A DNA stretch of 64,000 nt from Clostridium tunisiense TJ. GTDB lineage: Bacteria > Bacillota > Clostridia > Clostridiales > Clostridiaceae. Positions 16,267-25,815 of this stretch are shown in pieces. Location: positions 98,394-162,393 of the forward strand of contig NZ_AMQH01000019.1 of NCBI RefSeq assembly GCF_000300195.1. Direction: 5' to 3'. The notes below the pieces were generated by a model, which saw only the letters and a list, made by a program, of their open reading frames with translations, was not told the origin of the DNA and searched no databases. The position numbers were made by a program, and so were the translations under genes. Each line of letters starts with the position of its first letter. Within the stretch, counting starts at the first letter, position 1.

Positions 16267-17895
16267 ATACTGTTTTAGAACCTCATTAAAATATTCATCT
16301 TTACTACCATATCTATCCTTAAACGCTAAATCCCAGTTGACACCTTTTCCATTTCTTAAATCATCTAAAATAGGTTTTATATCTTTGGTAATTAAAACTT
16401 GGGGCGTAACAACTTTATTACCAATAAAATCACCATTGATATCAACTCTTTTGCCACTATTAGTTTGTATTGTTAAGTTGGAGTTTGGAAGGGTAAAAGA
16501 TATCATAGAGTCGTAGTTTAAGTCCCTTGAGTAAAGTTTAACATTGGAAATAACAGTAGCTAGACTATTTTCAGTAACTTCACTAAGTAATTCGATAATT
16601 TTATCCGAGTATACTGAGCCATCATGAAGTGCAAAAACTTTCCCATTATACTTATTTTCACCATTGATTTTCAAGATTTGCTCTTTAAAAATATAGTACT
16701 TAGATAAAGGATAAGCTTTTTCTAAACTGTCAATAGGAGAAGTAACTTCTTGGATATAAGGATTTAATTTACTTCTTAAGGCTTCAATATATTTATCATT
16801 TACTTTACCTTTTTTAAAAATCTTATAGTTATAATGCTCTATATCCTTTGGTAATATATAATCTAAAATTTCAATTGAAAAATCTAAATCAGTGCCACCA
16901 CGAAAATCTAAAACTAAAGTGTCGCTAGAATTAATGAGAGAAAATAATTCTTCTTTATTTTTTTTGTTGTTTCTATAGTTTTTATTAATATCTACATATG
17001 CAGATAGGTTTAATGCAAGAAGTTTACCATCTTCAAAACTGTTAACAAGTTTTATCTTTTCTAACTCTTTTTCATCTACTATTTCACTATAGCTATTAGA
17101 ATTTCTTAAAGAGCTAAATCCATCTTCTGAAAAAGGCTTGTTCTCATCAAACGGAAGCATATCAACTACCTTTTCTTCATTAGAAGCATTTAGTAATGTA
17201 ACTTTAATATTTGATTCCTTATTTTTAATAGAGTTTAGATTGTAGTGAGAAACATATTTTTCGTAAGTAGGGTCATAGGCTTTAAGAAACTTGTGAGAAG
17301 GCATCTTTTCTACATACTTATCTATGGGTATTCCCTCAGCTTTAATTAATTTATCCCCCACATGTACTTCTGGATTTTGGGTAGCACTTACATAATATTC
17401 ACCATTAATATAAAGAAAATTTATATTAGTAGGGAAGACGACCTTTTTCCAGTAGTTCTCATTAATAGGTTTCCACTTTTCTGAAGTTGCTAAGGACGTG
17501 GTTTTCTTATAATTTATATCCTCATTCATATAAGTAAAGCTATCACCAAAGCTATCTAAGTTATAAGATAGTTGAGTATTTCCATAAGAAAACTTTAATA
17601 GTAGGTTTGATATGCTTTCATAAAAGGCTTCATCCGAAGGGGTTTTACTTATAGAATTTATAATTTTAGTTTTATTAGAAAGAATATCTTGTCCAGTTTC
17701 TTTTTTTACTTCCTCAAAATATGGATAGGTATTTTCTAAGAAGTCTATCAAATATTTAGCATCTCTCTTCTTATCCTCATAAGAAAGTCCTTCTTTAGGA
17801 GAAAACTTAAAATCTCCAAAGGATAAAACTCCTAGGAGTAGCATTACGCCAAACATGCTGCATAATATGATTAACTTAAATTTATTATTGTTCAT
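16258..17895 (-). CDS. S41 (C-terminal processing protease)-like membrane-anchored protein
   Basis: About 545 residues from ATG 17895, which follows GAGGGGG; an ATG at 17913 overlaps that RBS. One N-terminal membrane segment (LIILCSMFGVMLLLGVLSF) would place the rest outside the cell. The fold is suggested by the N-terminal helical part (DAKYLIDFLENTYPYF), a PDZ-like stretch (VHVGDKLIKAEGIPIDKYV) and TLVLDFRGGTDLDF then KVFALHDGSVYSDKIIELL, which matches the S41 strand and nucleophile region. The expected SAS-E and following Lys positions do not look conserved, so it may be a non-catalytic homologue. Monocistronic. Confidence 0.7.
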   Translation of the reverse strand: MNNNKFKLIILCSMFGVMLLLGVLSFGDFKFSPKEGLSYEDKKRDAKYLIDFLENTYPYFEEVKKETGQDILSNKTKIINSISKTPSDEAFYESISNLLLKFSYGNTQLSYNLDSFGDSFTYMNEDINYKKTTSLATSEKWKPINENYWKKVVFPTNINFLYINGEYYVSATQNPEVHVGDKLIKAEGIPIDKYVEKMPSHKFLKAYDPTYEKYVSHYNLNSIKNKESNIKVTLLNASNEEKVVDMLPFDENKPFSEDGFSSLRNSNSYSEIVDEKELEKIKLVNSFEDGKLLALNLSAYVDINKNYRNNKKNKEELFSLINSSDTLVLDFRGGTDLDFSIEILDYILPKDIEHYNYKIFKKGKVNDKYIEALRSKLNPYIQEVTSPIDSLEKAYPLSKYYIFKEQILKINGENKYNGKVFALHDGSVYSDKIIELLSEVTENSLATVISNVKLYSRDLNYDSMISFTLPNSNLTIQTNSGKRVDINGDFIGNKVVTPQVLITKDIKPILDDLRNGKGVNWDLAFKDRYGSKDEYFNEVLKQYKK

Positions 17896-18174
17896 ATATA
17901 TTATCCCCCTCATAATATGATATAATTACATTATATTACATAAATAACTATTTATAAATAAGATATATATAAACTGCCAAATACAAGTGGTTAAAATTCT
18001 CATTATTAATAATTGAAAAGGTGTCTTTGGAACTATCTTTACAGCTTATAATCCAAAGATAATTATAATAATTGTTCTATGGTAATTTTACTTTTTAGAA
18101 AATACATACAAAGCAATTACAAAATTGGAAAGTAATTTCTAAAAAATAAAATAATTAACTAGGAGAGGGCTGAT

Positions 18175-18466
18175 ATGCCCCCTTTATGGTGGACAGTTAA
18201 AATAATAAAACTGTTATTATTAAGAGAGTATATTTTTATTAAGATAAAAGGATTAAGTTTTATGTACTGCTAGTATTTATAGGGGTTATGTTATTTTTGG
18301 AAGTCTCTTGTATAACGGATTTTAATTTTTCAGATAATAAAGTAAGGAATTGTATGTTTCACTATTAAGAGGAGATATAGATACCTTCTATTATGAAAAC
18401 TATAGAAAGTATACTCATAAGGATGAATACTACAGTAAGCTTTTAGAGATTATTAAAGAGGAATAA
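18175..18466 (+). pseudogene. Frameshifted small membrane protein gene
   Basis: Starts with ATG 18175 after GGAGAGGG (MPPLWWTVKIIKLLLLREY...), stops at TAG near the middle, but reading continues in another frame as YVLLVFIGVMLFLEVSCITD (a membrane segment) and then in a third as KELYVSLLRGDIDTFYYENY...LLEIIKEE to TAA at 18464-18466. Two shifts restore a coherent protein of about 95 residues with one transmembrane helix. A terminator follows directly. I do not recognise the family. From 17914 to 18174 there is only A+T-rich spacer. Confidence 0.5.
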
Positions 18467-18476
18467 ATATTAAGCT

Positions 18477-18506
18477 ATAAGGCATCTAATTAGGTAGATG
18501 CCTTAT
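18477..18506. terminator. Terminator hairpin between convergent small genes
   Basis: ATAAGGCATCTA pairs with TAGATGCCTTAT around AATTAGG, followed by TTT. It lies between the broken plus-strand gene and the 49-residue minus-strand gene. Confidence 0.7.
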
Positions 18507-18514
18507 ATTTGTTC

Positions 18515-18664
18515 TTACTTAAATTCTGTGCGAGTTGATGGTTCATCTTTGCCATAAGGGCTGTGAGCATTGGCTTTGTTAAGCATAGAACGGCTATAAC
18601 CATCACTTGTTGGGTCTGGTTTAGCTAATTTCTTTTTTCGTTCATTACAACTGGATTTTGTCAT
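18515..18664 (-). CDS. CPC_1213-type small protein
   Basis: A 49-residue protein (MTKSSCNERKKKLAKPDPTS then DGYSRSMLNKANAHSPYGKD, ending EPSTRTEFK) with AGGGGG placed ahead of ATG 18664. The basic start and the ARSPYGKDE-like centre match small clostridial proteins grouped as CPC_1213 family; function is not known. It is too short for most ORF cut-offs. The 270 bases up to clpS hold no other gene that I can support. Confidence 0.72.
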   Translation of the reverse strand: MTKSSCNERKKKLAKPDPTSDGYSRSMLNKANAHSPYGKDEPSTRTEFK

Positions 18665-18936
18665 TTTTAATTGCCCCCTTTTATAGATATTATAATTACT
18701 TGAAATTATATTGTTGAATTAGCTGATAAAGTGTTGCATTTTGGCTATATAAGCTTTTATGATATTTTTAAATAGTTAATAAAAAGTTTATTTTAGAACC
18801 TAGATTTAAAAGTTTTGCTATAATTAATTTCAATGTAATCATAAGAATAGTTTTTACTGTAGAATGTAAAAGCATACTGGTAAGTAATAGGGTAGAATTG
18901 ATATAATATGTTAAATAGGTTTTAGGAGGGAATTTT

Positions 18937-19236
18937 GTGGAGAGTAATATAGATATTAAAGAAAAAAATAAAATTAAAATAAAGAAGCCTAAACTATATA
19001 AGGTAGTAATGCATAACGATGATTTTACTACTATGGAATTTGTGGTGGACGTATTAGTTAATATTTTTAATAGAAAAATTGAAGAAGCAAATAAAATAAT
19101 GATAGATGTCCACAAAAAAGGAAATGGAATAGCTGGAATTTATCCTTATGACATTGCGGTGTCTAAGGCATCTACAGCTATGACTATTGCAAAGGAACAG
19201 GGATTTCCTTTTAAGCTTTCTGTGGAAGAGGAGTAA
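18937..19236 (+). CDS. clpS: ATP-dependent Clp protease adaptor ClpS
   Basis: N-end-rule adaptor that delivers substrates to the N-domain of ClpA. The 99 residues contain the core YKVVMHNDDFTTMEFVVDVL, the helix with M/I-rich pocket residues and VHKKGNGIAGIYPYDIAVSKA (VHxxG segment). GTG start at 18937 lies seven bases after AGGAGG. It is four bases from clpA, so the adaptor and its unfoldase are co-translated. Confidence 0.95.
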   Translation: MESNIDIKEKNKIKIKKPKLYKVVMHNDDFTTMEFVVDVLVNIFNRKIEEANKIMIDVHKKGNGIAGIYPYDIAVSKASTAMTIAKEQGFPFKLSVEEE

Positions 19237-19239
19237 GAT

Positions 19240-21528
19240 ATGAAATTAAAAAAGCTAGTAAATGACATAATATTAGATGCTTATGATATGGCAAAGGCCA
19301 GTGGAGATGAATTCTTAACACCGGAGCATGCTTTATACAAGGCTCTAGACTATGAAGAGTTTGCACAGATACTGGAGAACTGTGGCTGTAGTATAGAGAA
19401 GCTTAAGGAAAATCTTAAATGGTATATTGATGAATATATATCAAAAAATGAGGGGGTAGAACCGCAACAAAGTTTTGCTATGCAGCAGGTAATAATAAGA
19501 TCTGCAAATCAAGCTATGGCCAGTGGTCATGAATATATAAGCATAGAACATATCATGGCTGCAATTTATGATTTGGAAGAAAGTTACGCAGCTTATTATT
19601 TAAAAGAGCAAGGGCTTGAAAAAAGCACTTTATTATTTAATCTATGTCACGGAAATAGTGAAGAACTAGTAGATTTAAGTGAAGAAGAAATTAGTGATGA
19701 CAACTCATGGGAAGAAGAGAGTTATCTAGAGAAAGATGATTTTGAAGAAAGCTATGAGCAGGTAAATGGAAGAAAGTTAAAAAATACATCTTTTATAGAA
19801 AAATATACTTTAAACTTAACAGACCTTGCAAGAGAAAAAGAAGAGGAGCCTCTTATTGGAAGAAAGGATATCTTAGATAGGACAATTCAGATTCTTTGTA
19901 GAAAAACAAAAAATAATCCTATTCATGTTGGGGAACCTGGAGTTGGAAAAACTGCTATAATTTTAGGGCTTGCAAAGCTTATTAATGAAGGTGAAGTACC
20001 AAGTAAGCTGAAAGGTGCAGAAATTTTTTCTTTAGATATAGGTTCAATGTTGGCTGGCACAAAATATAGAGGAGATTTTGAAGAAAGAATAAAGAAGGTT
20101 TTACACCAGATTAAAAATCATGAAAACCCAATAGTATATATTGATGAAATACATAATATAGTAGGTGCTGGCTCTCTTGGCAATGGCTCTTTAGATGCTT
20201 CAAATCTATTAAAACCTTATTTACTAGAAGGAAGGATTAAATTTATTGGGGCTACAACCTTTGATGAATATAAAAAGTATTTTGAAAAAGACAAGGCCTT
20301 AATAAGAAGATTCCAAACAATACAAGTAAATGAACCTACAGTGGAGGAAACAATTGAAATTTTAAAGGGGCTTAAGGAACATTATGAGGTCTATCACGGG
20401 GTAAAATTCACAGAGGAGGGGATTATAGCCGCAGTAAATTTAAGTCATAAGTATATTAATGATAGATTTCTACCAGATAAAGCTCTGGACATTATAGATG
20501 AAGCTGGAGCTTTAACAGCTATGAAAAGGAAAGAGGAAACTCCAATTATAGATGAAAATATAATAGAAAAAACCATAGCTAAAGTGTGTAATATTCCGCA
20601 AGAGACAGTAGAAGGAAATGAAATAGAAGCTCTTAAGAATATGGAAAATGAACTAAAGAAAAGTATATTTGGTCAAGATAGGGCAATTGAGCAGGCAGTA
20701 AGATGCATAAAAATGTCTAGGGCAGGGTTAAAAGATGATAACAAGCCCGTTGCTTCTATGTTATTTGTAGGTCCTACTGGAGTAGGGAAAACAGAAATTG
20801 CAAGAACTTTAGCTAAAAACTTAGGAATTGATTTAGTGAGATTTGATATGAGTGAGTACATGGAAAAACATGCAGCATCTAAGCTAATAGGTTCTCCACC
20901 AGGGTATGTAGGTTATGAAGAAGGGGGACTTCTTACTGATACCATAAGAAAAAAACCTAACTGTGTGCTTCTTCTTGATGAGGTTGAAAAGGCTCACGGT
21001 GATATACTCAATATACTTTTACAGGTTATGGATTATGCAACTCTTACGGATAATCAAGGTAGGAAGGCAGACTTTAGAAATGTTATCATAATAATGACTT
21101 CTAATGCAGGAGCGAAAAACATTGGTAAGAGTATTATAGGCTTTGGAGATAGAGAAATTAAGGGAGAAGCTATAATGGAAGAAGTTAATAAGGTGTTTTC
21201 TCCTGAATTTAGAAATAGATTAGATAAAGTAGTAGTATTTAATCATATAGATAAAACCATGGCAATTAATATAACAATAAAAGAATTAGAGAATTTCAAA
21301 CAGTTGTTATTGAAGAAGAATGTAAATGTAGAATTTCACCAGGAAGTAGTTCAAAATATAGCACAAAAAGGGAGTTCAAAAGAGTTCGGTGCTAGGGAAA
21401 TTATAAGAGTAATAAATTCTGAGTTAAAGTCTATTTTAGTTGATGAAATATTATTTGGAAGTCTAAGCAAGGGTGGTAACTGCAAAATAAACATGAATGA
21501 TGGTAAATTCCAATTGGGTAACTTATAG
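19240..21528 (+). CDS. clpA: Clp protease ATP-binding subunit ClpA
   Basis: Unfoldase partner of ClpP, 762 residues. N-domain repeats (DEFLTPEHALYKAL; GHEYISIEHIMAAI), an acidic linker (residues about 147-177), AAA1 with GEPGVGKTAII, YIDEIHNIVG; AAA2 with GPTGVGKTEIA, LLLDEVEKAH, DRKADFRNVIIIMTSNAGA and a C-terminal D2 small domain. The IGF-like ClpP-contact loop is visible as KSIIGFGD. No ClpB-type coiled middle domain is present, which fits ClpA. Operon with clpS. Confidence 0.96.
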   Translation: MKLKKLVNDIILDAYDMAKASGDEFLTPEHALYKALDYEEFAQILENCGCSIEKLKENLKWYIDEYISKNEGVEPQQSFAMQQVIIRSANQAMASGHEYISIEHIMAAIYDLEESYAAYYLKEQGLEKSTLLFNLCHGNSEELVDLSEEEISDDNSWEEESYLEKDDFEESYEQVNGRKLKNTSFIEKYTLNLTDLAREKEEEPLIGRKDILDRTIQILCRKTKNNPIHVGEPGVGKTAIILGLAKLINEGEVPSKLKGAEIFSLDIGSMLAGTKYRGDFEERIKKVLHQIKNHENPIVYIDEIHNIVGAGSLGNGSLDASNLLKPYLLEGRIKFIGATTFDEYKKYFEKDKALIRRFQTIQVNEPTVEETIEILKGLKEHYEVYHGVKFTEEGIIAAVNLSHKYINDRFLPDKALDIIDEAGALTAMKRKEETPIIDENIIEKTIAKVCNIPQETVEGNEIEALKNMENELKKSIFGQDRAIEQAVRCIKMSRAGLKDDNKPVASMLFVGPTGVGKTEIARTLAKNLGIDLVRFDMSEYMEKHAASKLIGSPPGYVGYEEGGLLTDTIRKKPNCVLLLDEVEKAHGDILNILLQVMDYATLTDNQGRKADFRNVIIIMTSNAGAKNIGKSIIGFGDREIKGEAIMEEVNKVFSPEFRNRLDKVVVFNHIDKTMAINITIKELENFKQLLLKKNVNVEFHQEVVQNIAQKGSSKEFGAREIIRVINSELKSILVDEILFGSLSKGGNCKINMNDGKFQLGNL

Positions 21529-21656
21529 GTTCGTAAGATGAAAATACCTTTTATTTATATCTGAAACTTTAGATATTTGAATTGGTGGGTAAAGAAGTTA
21601 AATTTTGAGATTCACTTAAAACAACTTATAAATTCTGTAAAAAATAAAAAAAGTAC

Positions 21657-21685
21657 TTGATTTTCTTTCAAATAAGTGATAGAGT
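21657..21685 (+). promoter_or_regulatory. Putative promoter of rpsF-ssb-rpsR
   Basis: TTGATT (21657-21662), 17-base spacer, TAGAGT (21680-21685). It lies just ahead of the structured rpsF leader. The -10 is a weak match. Confidence 0.4.
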
Positions 21686-21696
21686 ATATAAATGGA

Positions 21697-21743
21697 ATCC
21701 CTGCTGTGTAATGCACAGCCGTTAGTCCAAGGGGAGGAGGTGA
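21697..21743 (+). promoter_or_regulatory. Putative S6:S18 autoregulatory leader
   Basis: Hairpin CTGTG-TAATG-CACAG (21704-21718) followed at once by CCG (21719-21721), enclosed by CCCT (21699-21702) pairing with AGGG (21730-21733) at the edge of the ribosome-binding site AGGAGG. A hairpin plus adjacent CCG upstream of rpsF is the known recognition motif by which the S6:S18 complex represses its own operon. Confidence 0.6.
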
Positions 21744-21749
21744 AACTAA

Positions 21750-22036
21750 TGAGAGCATATGAAACTATTTTCATATTACACCCATCATTAGACGAGGAGG
21801 CTGTTAAAGCTAACATCGAAAAATTTAAAGGTGTAATAGAGAATAATGGCGGAGAAATCGAAAGCGTTGACCTATGGGGCAGAAGAAAATTAGCCTATGA
21901 AATAGCTAAAGTTAACGAAGGTTTCTACACATTAATCAACTTCAAAGCTAATGCTGAATTACCTAAAGAGTTAGACAGAGTATTCAGAATTACTGACAGT
22001 GTTATAAGACATATCATAATCAATCCAGAAAACTAG
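21750..22036 (+). CDS. rpsF: 30S ribosomal protein S6
   Basis: A 95-residue S6 starting at ATG 21750 (MRAYETIFILHPSLDEEAV), seven bases after AGGAGGTGA. The family core DLWGRRKLAYEIAKVNEGFY and RVFRITDSVIRHIII are plain. It opens the conserved rpsF-ssb-rpsR operon; an upstream in-frame ATG at 21692 is not the start because the region forms the regulatory leader. Confidence 0.97.
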
Positions 22037-22051
22037 TAGGTAGGTGGAGAC

Positions 22052-22492
22052 ATGAATAAAGTTGTTTTAATTGGAAGATTAACCAAGGATCCTGAGTTGA
22101 AATTTACACCAGGTACAGGAACAGCTGTAACCACTTTTACACTTGCTGTTAATAGAAGATTTAAGAAAGAGGGGCAGCCTGAAGCTGACTTCATTCCTGT
22201 AGTTGTATGGGGAAAGCAAGCTGAAAGCACTGCAAATTACATGAGCAAAGGTAAACAGCTTAGTGTAAGTGGCAGAATTGAAACTCGTTCTTATGATGCT
22301 AAAGATGGTACGAAAAGATATGTTACTGAAGTAGTTGCTGATGAAGTACACTTCCTTGAGTGGGGTGGAAATAAAACATCAGGAAATGATACGAATTCTA
22401 ACGGTTATGGATCACCATCGATACCAGATGATTATTTTGGAGGAAACTCTGACATAACTCCTATGGATGATGGAGAGGACATACCATTCTAA
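22052..22492 (+). CDS. ssb: Single-stranded DNA-binding protein
   Basis: OB-fold SSB of 146 residues: [43 protein letters not shown] and [21 protein letters not shown] cover residues 1-105. A Gly/Asn/Ser linker leads to the acidic tail [12 protein letters not shown], the site that binds replication and repair partners. Middle gene of the operon, 15 bases after rpsF. Confidence 0.97.
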   Translation: MNKVVLIGRLTKDPELKFTPGTGTAVTTFTLAVNRRFKKEGQPEADFIPVVVWGKQAESTANYMSKGKQLSVSGRIETRSYDAKDGTKRYVTEVVADEVHFLEWGGNKTSGNDTNSNGYGSPSIPDDYFGGNSDITPMDDGEDIPF

Positions 22493-22515
22493 AAATAGGT
22501 AAGGAGGAGAAAACT

Positions 22516-22761
22516 ATGGCTTTTGATAGAAATAGAGGCGGTAACAGAAGAAGACCAAAAAGAAAAGTTTGTTCATTCTGTATCGATAAAGCTACTGCAA
22601 TAGACTACAAAGATATTTTTAAATTAAAAAAATATGTTACAGAAAAGGGTAAAATATTACCAAGAAGAATTTCTGGAACTTGTGCTAAGCATCAAAGAAT
22701 GCTTACTGTAGCTATTAAGAGAGCTAGAAACATAGCATTACTACCATTCACAACAGAATAG
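22516..22761 (+). CDS. rpsR: 30S ribosomal protein S18
   Basis: An 81-residue S18 with basic N-terminus ([17 protein letters not shown]) and core [40 protein letters not shown] precedes ATG 22516. Two early Cys (CSFC) plus one in GTCAKHQ indicate the zinc-type (C+) paralogue. Last gene of the operon; a terminator follows. Confidence 0.97.
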   Translation: MAFDRNRGGNRRRPKRKVCSFCIDKATAIDYKDIFKLKKYVTEKGKILPRRISGTCAKHQRMLTVAIKRARNIALLPFTTE

Positions 22762-22770
22762 GTAATATAC

Positions 22771-22800
22771 AAAGCAGAGTAATTTTACTCTGCTTTTATT
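22771..22800 (+). terminator. Terminator of rpsF-ssb-rpsR
   Basis: Perfect 11-bp stem AAAGCAGAGTA with complement, loop ATTT, followed by TTTTATTTTT. It lies ten bases past the rpsR stop codon. Confidence 0.9.
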
Positions 22801-22999
22801 TTTGCGTATAAAGTTTTAACATATATTGTTATATTTAAATTGAGATATCTTATATATCATAAAGAAATTTCCTTGTAAAACAAATAAAGACGGGATTTCT
22901 TGTAAAATTAATTTCAGAACTTAGAAGGAAGTTGAAGTTAATATGTTTTATCAATTTGTGTTATAATTTATAATAAATCTTAATTTAGGAGTTGAGTTT

Positions 23000-23410
23000 A
23001 TGTACATAGCATTAGGAGATGCAGTTGTTGATAGCAAAGAAATAAAGGAGATTATTGAAACAAATACAGATTTTAAAGTTGTTAAGGATATGAGTAAAGG
23101 AACTAAAAGAGAAGATGTTTTGGCTTTTAATCTAAGTGTTGATGTATCTGTTTTAAAGGAAATAATAGAAGAAGACTATAATTTAGAAGAAATAGAAGAA
23201 GATGAATTATTTGAAGAATATTTAAGCCTCGCAGAAGAGATGGTAATTGACATAGAAGAGTTTATACCTGAAGAAGCTATGCTCCAATCTAAAGCTTACA
23301 AGTGGGATGCTGATGATACAATAAAATTAGTTGTAGCTGTGGCAGATGAAGAGTTTGGGGAGTTAAAGCTAAAGGATATAATGAAAAGATTATTGACTCA
23401 AGTAGAATAG
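23000..23410 (+). CDS. Acidic protein of unknown function
   Basis: A 136-residue, strongly acidic protein with no membrane segment or recognised motif. The centre (residues 50-88) is Glu/Asp-rich (EEDYNLEEIEEDELFEEYLS), and the tail (KWDADDTIKLVVAVADEEF) looks like a small alpha/beta domain. ATG 23000 follows TAGGAG. It stands alone between rpsR and exoA. I do not recognise the family. Confidence 0.7.
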   Translation: MYIALGDAVVDSKEIKEIIETNTDFKVVKDMSKGTKREDVLAFNLSVDVSVLKEIIEEDYNLEEIEEDELFEEYLSLAEEMVIDIEEFIPEEAMLQSKAYKWDADDTIKLVVAVADEEFGELKLKDIMKRLLTQVE

Positions 23411-23444
23411 CAAAGACAAATTGTAAATATTATTTGCAAATTAA

Positions 23445-23559
23445 CCTAGTTAACTAGGCTAGTCATATGTAAGGGTCTTAATAATTTTGTTAGAGCCATA
23501 TGAACAGAAGCAAGAAGAAGAAGTGGATTACAGAAGTTGAAAGCATATTCAACTTCTGT
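23445..23559. repeat. Palindrome and hairpin between convergent genes
   Basis: CCTAGTTAACTAGG (23445-23458) is a perfect 14-bp palindrome. Further on, a 12-bp stem ACAGAAGTTGAA (23530-23541) pairs with 23548-23559. The second may end transcription of either neighbour although it lacks a T-run. Confidence 0.5.
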
Positions 23560-23570
23560 AAGAAATTTGA

Positions 23571-24323
23571 TTACTTTAATATAAGTTCCACAGGACAGTG
23601 GTCAGAGCCTAAAACATCTGAGTGTATGGCAGCGCTAACTAAGTTACTCTTAAGTTTTTCTGAAACACAAAAGTAATCTATACGCCAGCCTGCGTTGTTA
23701 GCCCTAGCATTAAATCTGTAGGACCACCAACTATAGGCTCCTTCTTTATCAGGGTTGAAATACCTAAAGGTGTCTATGAAGCCATTAGCTAAAAATTCGG
23801 TGAATTTCTCTCTCTCTTCATCACTAAAGCCAGCATTTTTTCTGTTGCTTTTAGGGTTTTTCAGGTCAATTTCCTCATGAGCTACATTTAAGTCTCCACA
23901 CATAACCACTGGTTTAACTTCATCTAATTTTTTTAGGTATTCCCTAAAATCATTTTCCCATTTCATTCTATAATCCAATCTCGCTAATTTTTCTTGAGAG
24001 TTTGGAGTGTAAACAGTCACCATATAGAAATCATTAAATTCTAAAGTTATAACTCTACCCTCTTTATCATGTTCTTCTATGTTGATTCCATAGTTAACAC
24101 TTAATGGCTGAATTTTTGTAAATATAGCCGTGCCTGAATACCCTTTTTTTTCTGCATAATTCCAATATTGCTGATATCCTTCAAGGTCAAGATTGATTTG
24201 TCCTTCTTGCAATTTGCTCTCTTGAATACAAAATATATCTGCATCTACATCTTTAAAAAAATCTAAAAAGCCCTTTTGAACACAAGCTCTTAAACCATTT
24301 ACATTCCATGATATTAATTTCAT
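23571..24323 (-). CDS. exoA: Exodeoxyribonuclease III / AP endonuclease
   Basis: A 250-residue EEP-fold nuclease that cuts at abasic sites in base-excision repair. Signatures: [31 protein letters not shown] (metal Glu), [35 protein letters not shown] (catalytic Asp/Asn), FSDEEREKF, and the C-terminal GSDHCPVEL (Asp/His). Full length, single gene, with its RBS GGAGAAC before ATG 24323. Confidence 0.97.
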   Translation of the reverse strand: MKLISWNVNGLRACVQKGFLDFFKDVDADIFCIQESKLQEGQINLDLEGYQQYWNYAEKKGYSGTAIFTKIQPLSVNYGINIEEHDKEGRVITLEFNDFYMVTVYTPNSQEKLARLDYRMKWENDFREYLKKLDEVKPVVMCGDLNVAHEEIDLKNPKSNRKNAGFSDEEREKFTEFLANGFIDTFRYFNPDKEGAYSWWSYRFNARANNAGWRIDYFCVSEKLKSNLVSAAIHSDVLGSDHCPVELILK

Positions 24324-24523
24324 CGTAAGTTCTCCTTTGCTTATGATAAATCTATAGTAATTCCTTAAAAACTATTATACTTGAAAATAGAAAAGTTTTC
24401 TATTAATAATGTTGTGAGATTTACAAAGCAAATAGTAGTAATTGCAATATAATACAATGAATATATTTTAGAGAAGATTTATTAATTATGGGAGTAGAAT
24501 AAAAGTTAGAGGGGGATAATTTT

Positions 24524-25387
24524 TTGGAAAACATAATTTTCATATTAAAATCAGTGGTTTTAGGAATTGTTGAAGGTATAACAGAGTTTTTACCTGTATC
24601 GTCAACAGGACATTTAGTAATAGTTCAAAACTTAATAGGTTTTAAAGGGATAACTAATAAGTACCTCGAGATGTATACCTATGTTATACAACTAGGGGCC
24701 ATTTTAGCGGTGATCGTACTATATTGGAGAAAAATAAGAGAAACACTTATAAATTTTTTTCCTAAAAAGGTTGGTTATGAAAAATCGGGTTTTAGATTTT
24801 GGTTTATGATATTTATAGCTTGTGTACCTGGTGGTATATTTGGGGTAATATTAAATGATTTAGCTGATAAATATTTATTTTCTCCTGTACCGGTAGCTGT
24901 TGCGTTATTTCTAGGAGCTATATGGATGATATATGCTGAAAACAAGTTTAGAAATAAAAACATAGGAAAGGTAAGAAGTGTTTTTGAAAGAGAAGGGATA
25001 ATTACAACAAAGCAAGCTATTGTGGTTGGGTTGTTTCAATGTTTGGCTATCATACCTGGTATGTCTCGTTCAGCATCAACTATTATTGGTGGGTGGATTT
25101 CAGGGCTTTCTACAGTAGCAGCAGCGGAATTCTCTTTCTTTTTAGCGATACCAGTAATGATTGGAATGAGTATCTTAAAAATTATTAAAATTGGTGGTTT
25201 GTTTTCTCTTACTTCTTTAGAGTTACTTTCCCTAGGAGTTGGATTTATAGTATCTTTTTTAATAGCACTAATTGTTATTGATATGTTTATTTCGTACCTA
25301 CAAAGAAACCCAATGAAAAAATTTGCAGTATATAGAATGATATTTGCTGTGATAGTTTTAATAACAGGGTTTTTAGGGGTGTTTTAA
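24524..25387 (+). CDS. uppP: Undecaprenyl-diphosphatase UppP (BacA)
   Basis: Membrane enzyme that recycles undecaprenyl diphosphate to the monophosphate for peptidoglycan synthesis, and that confers bacitracin tolerance when abundant. The 287 residues have about eight hydrophobic helices and both active-site motifs: GIVEGITEFLPVSSTGH near residues 14-30 and GMSRSASTIIGG near 179-190. TTG start at 24524 follows AGAGGGGGA at good spacing. Monocistronic with a terminator. Confidence 0.96.
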   Translation: MENIIFILKSVVLGIVEGITEFLPVSSTGHLVIVQNLIGFKGITNKYLEMYTYVIQLGAILAVIVLYWRKIRETLINFFPKKVGYEKSGFRFWFMIFIACVPGGIFGVILNDLADKYLFSPVPVAVALFLGAIWMIYAENKFRNKNIGKVRSVFEREGIITTKQAIVVGLFQCLAIIPGMSRSASTIIGGWISGLSTVAAAEFSFFLAIPVMIGMSILKIIKIGGLFSLTSLELLSLGVGFIVSFLIALIVIDMFISYLQRNPMKKFAVYRMIFAVIVLITGFLGVF

Positions 25388-25406
25388 GGGTATATACTTA
25401 TAAAAT

Positions 25407-25440
25407 AAAGAAGCATACAAGAGGTTGTTATGCTTCTTTT
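25407..25440. terminator. Bidirectional terminator
   Basis: AAAGAAGCATA with complement, an inner CAA/TTG pair and loop GAGG, ending TTTT. It closes uppP on the plus strand and the small gene on the minus strand. Confidence 0.85.
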
Positions 25441-25453
25441 GTGGATAATTGAA

Positions 25454-25675
25454 CTATAACTTTTTATAAAGGATATGACTTCCTGTATCTTTGCGTATTT
25501 CTACATTGTCATAAATTCCTTGTTCAACTTCAGCTTTAAAAACTTTTCCATCTTCAGTGTGATCATCAACAGGGAAGTTTTCCTTAACTACATCCTTATA
25601 TTCAAATGGACATCCAGATGGAACTTTGCTTAGTTTTTCTTTATCAATGTGGCTTCTATGACTCACTTTTATCAT
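25454..25675 (-). CDS. Small protein of unknown function
   Basis: A 73-residue hydrophilic protein (begins MIKVSHRSHIDKEKLSKVPS, ends RKDTGSHILYKKL) preceded by AAAGGATGA. No membrane helix or metal-binding cluster; a single Cys lies in SGCPFEYKD. It is flanked by a terminator and its own promoter region, so it is probably real. Family not recognised. Confidence 0.65.
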   Translation of the reverse strand: MIKVSHRSHIDKEKLSKVPSGCPFEYKDVVKENFPVDDHTEDGKVFKAEVEQGIYDNVEIRKDTGSHILYKKL

Positions 25676-25815
25676 CCTTTCTATATATATTTCTTAAATT
25701 ATTATTTCCAAGGTGGAAAAAGTTATTTATAACATAAGCAAACATATTATTTTATGATGATAATTATGGTATTCTATTTCTAAAGTTTAAATTTTTAATG
25801 AAAGATGGGGATTAT

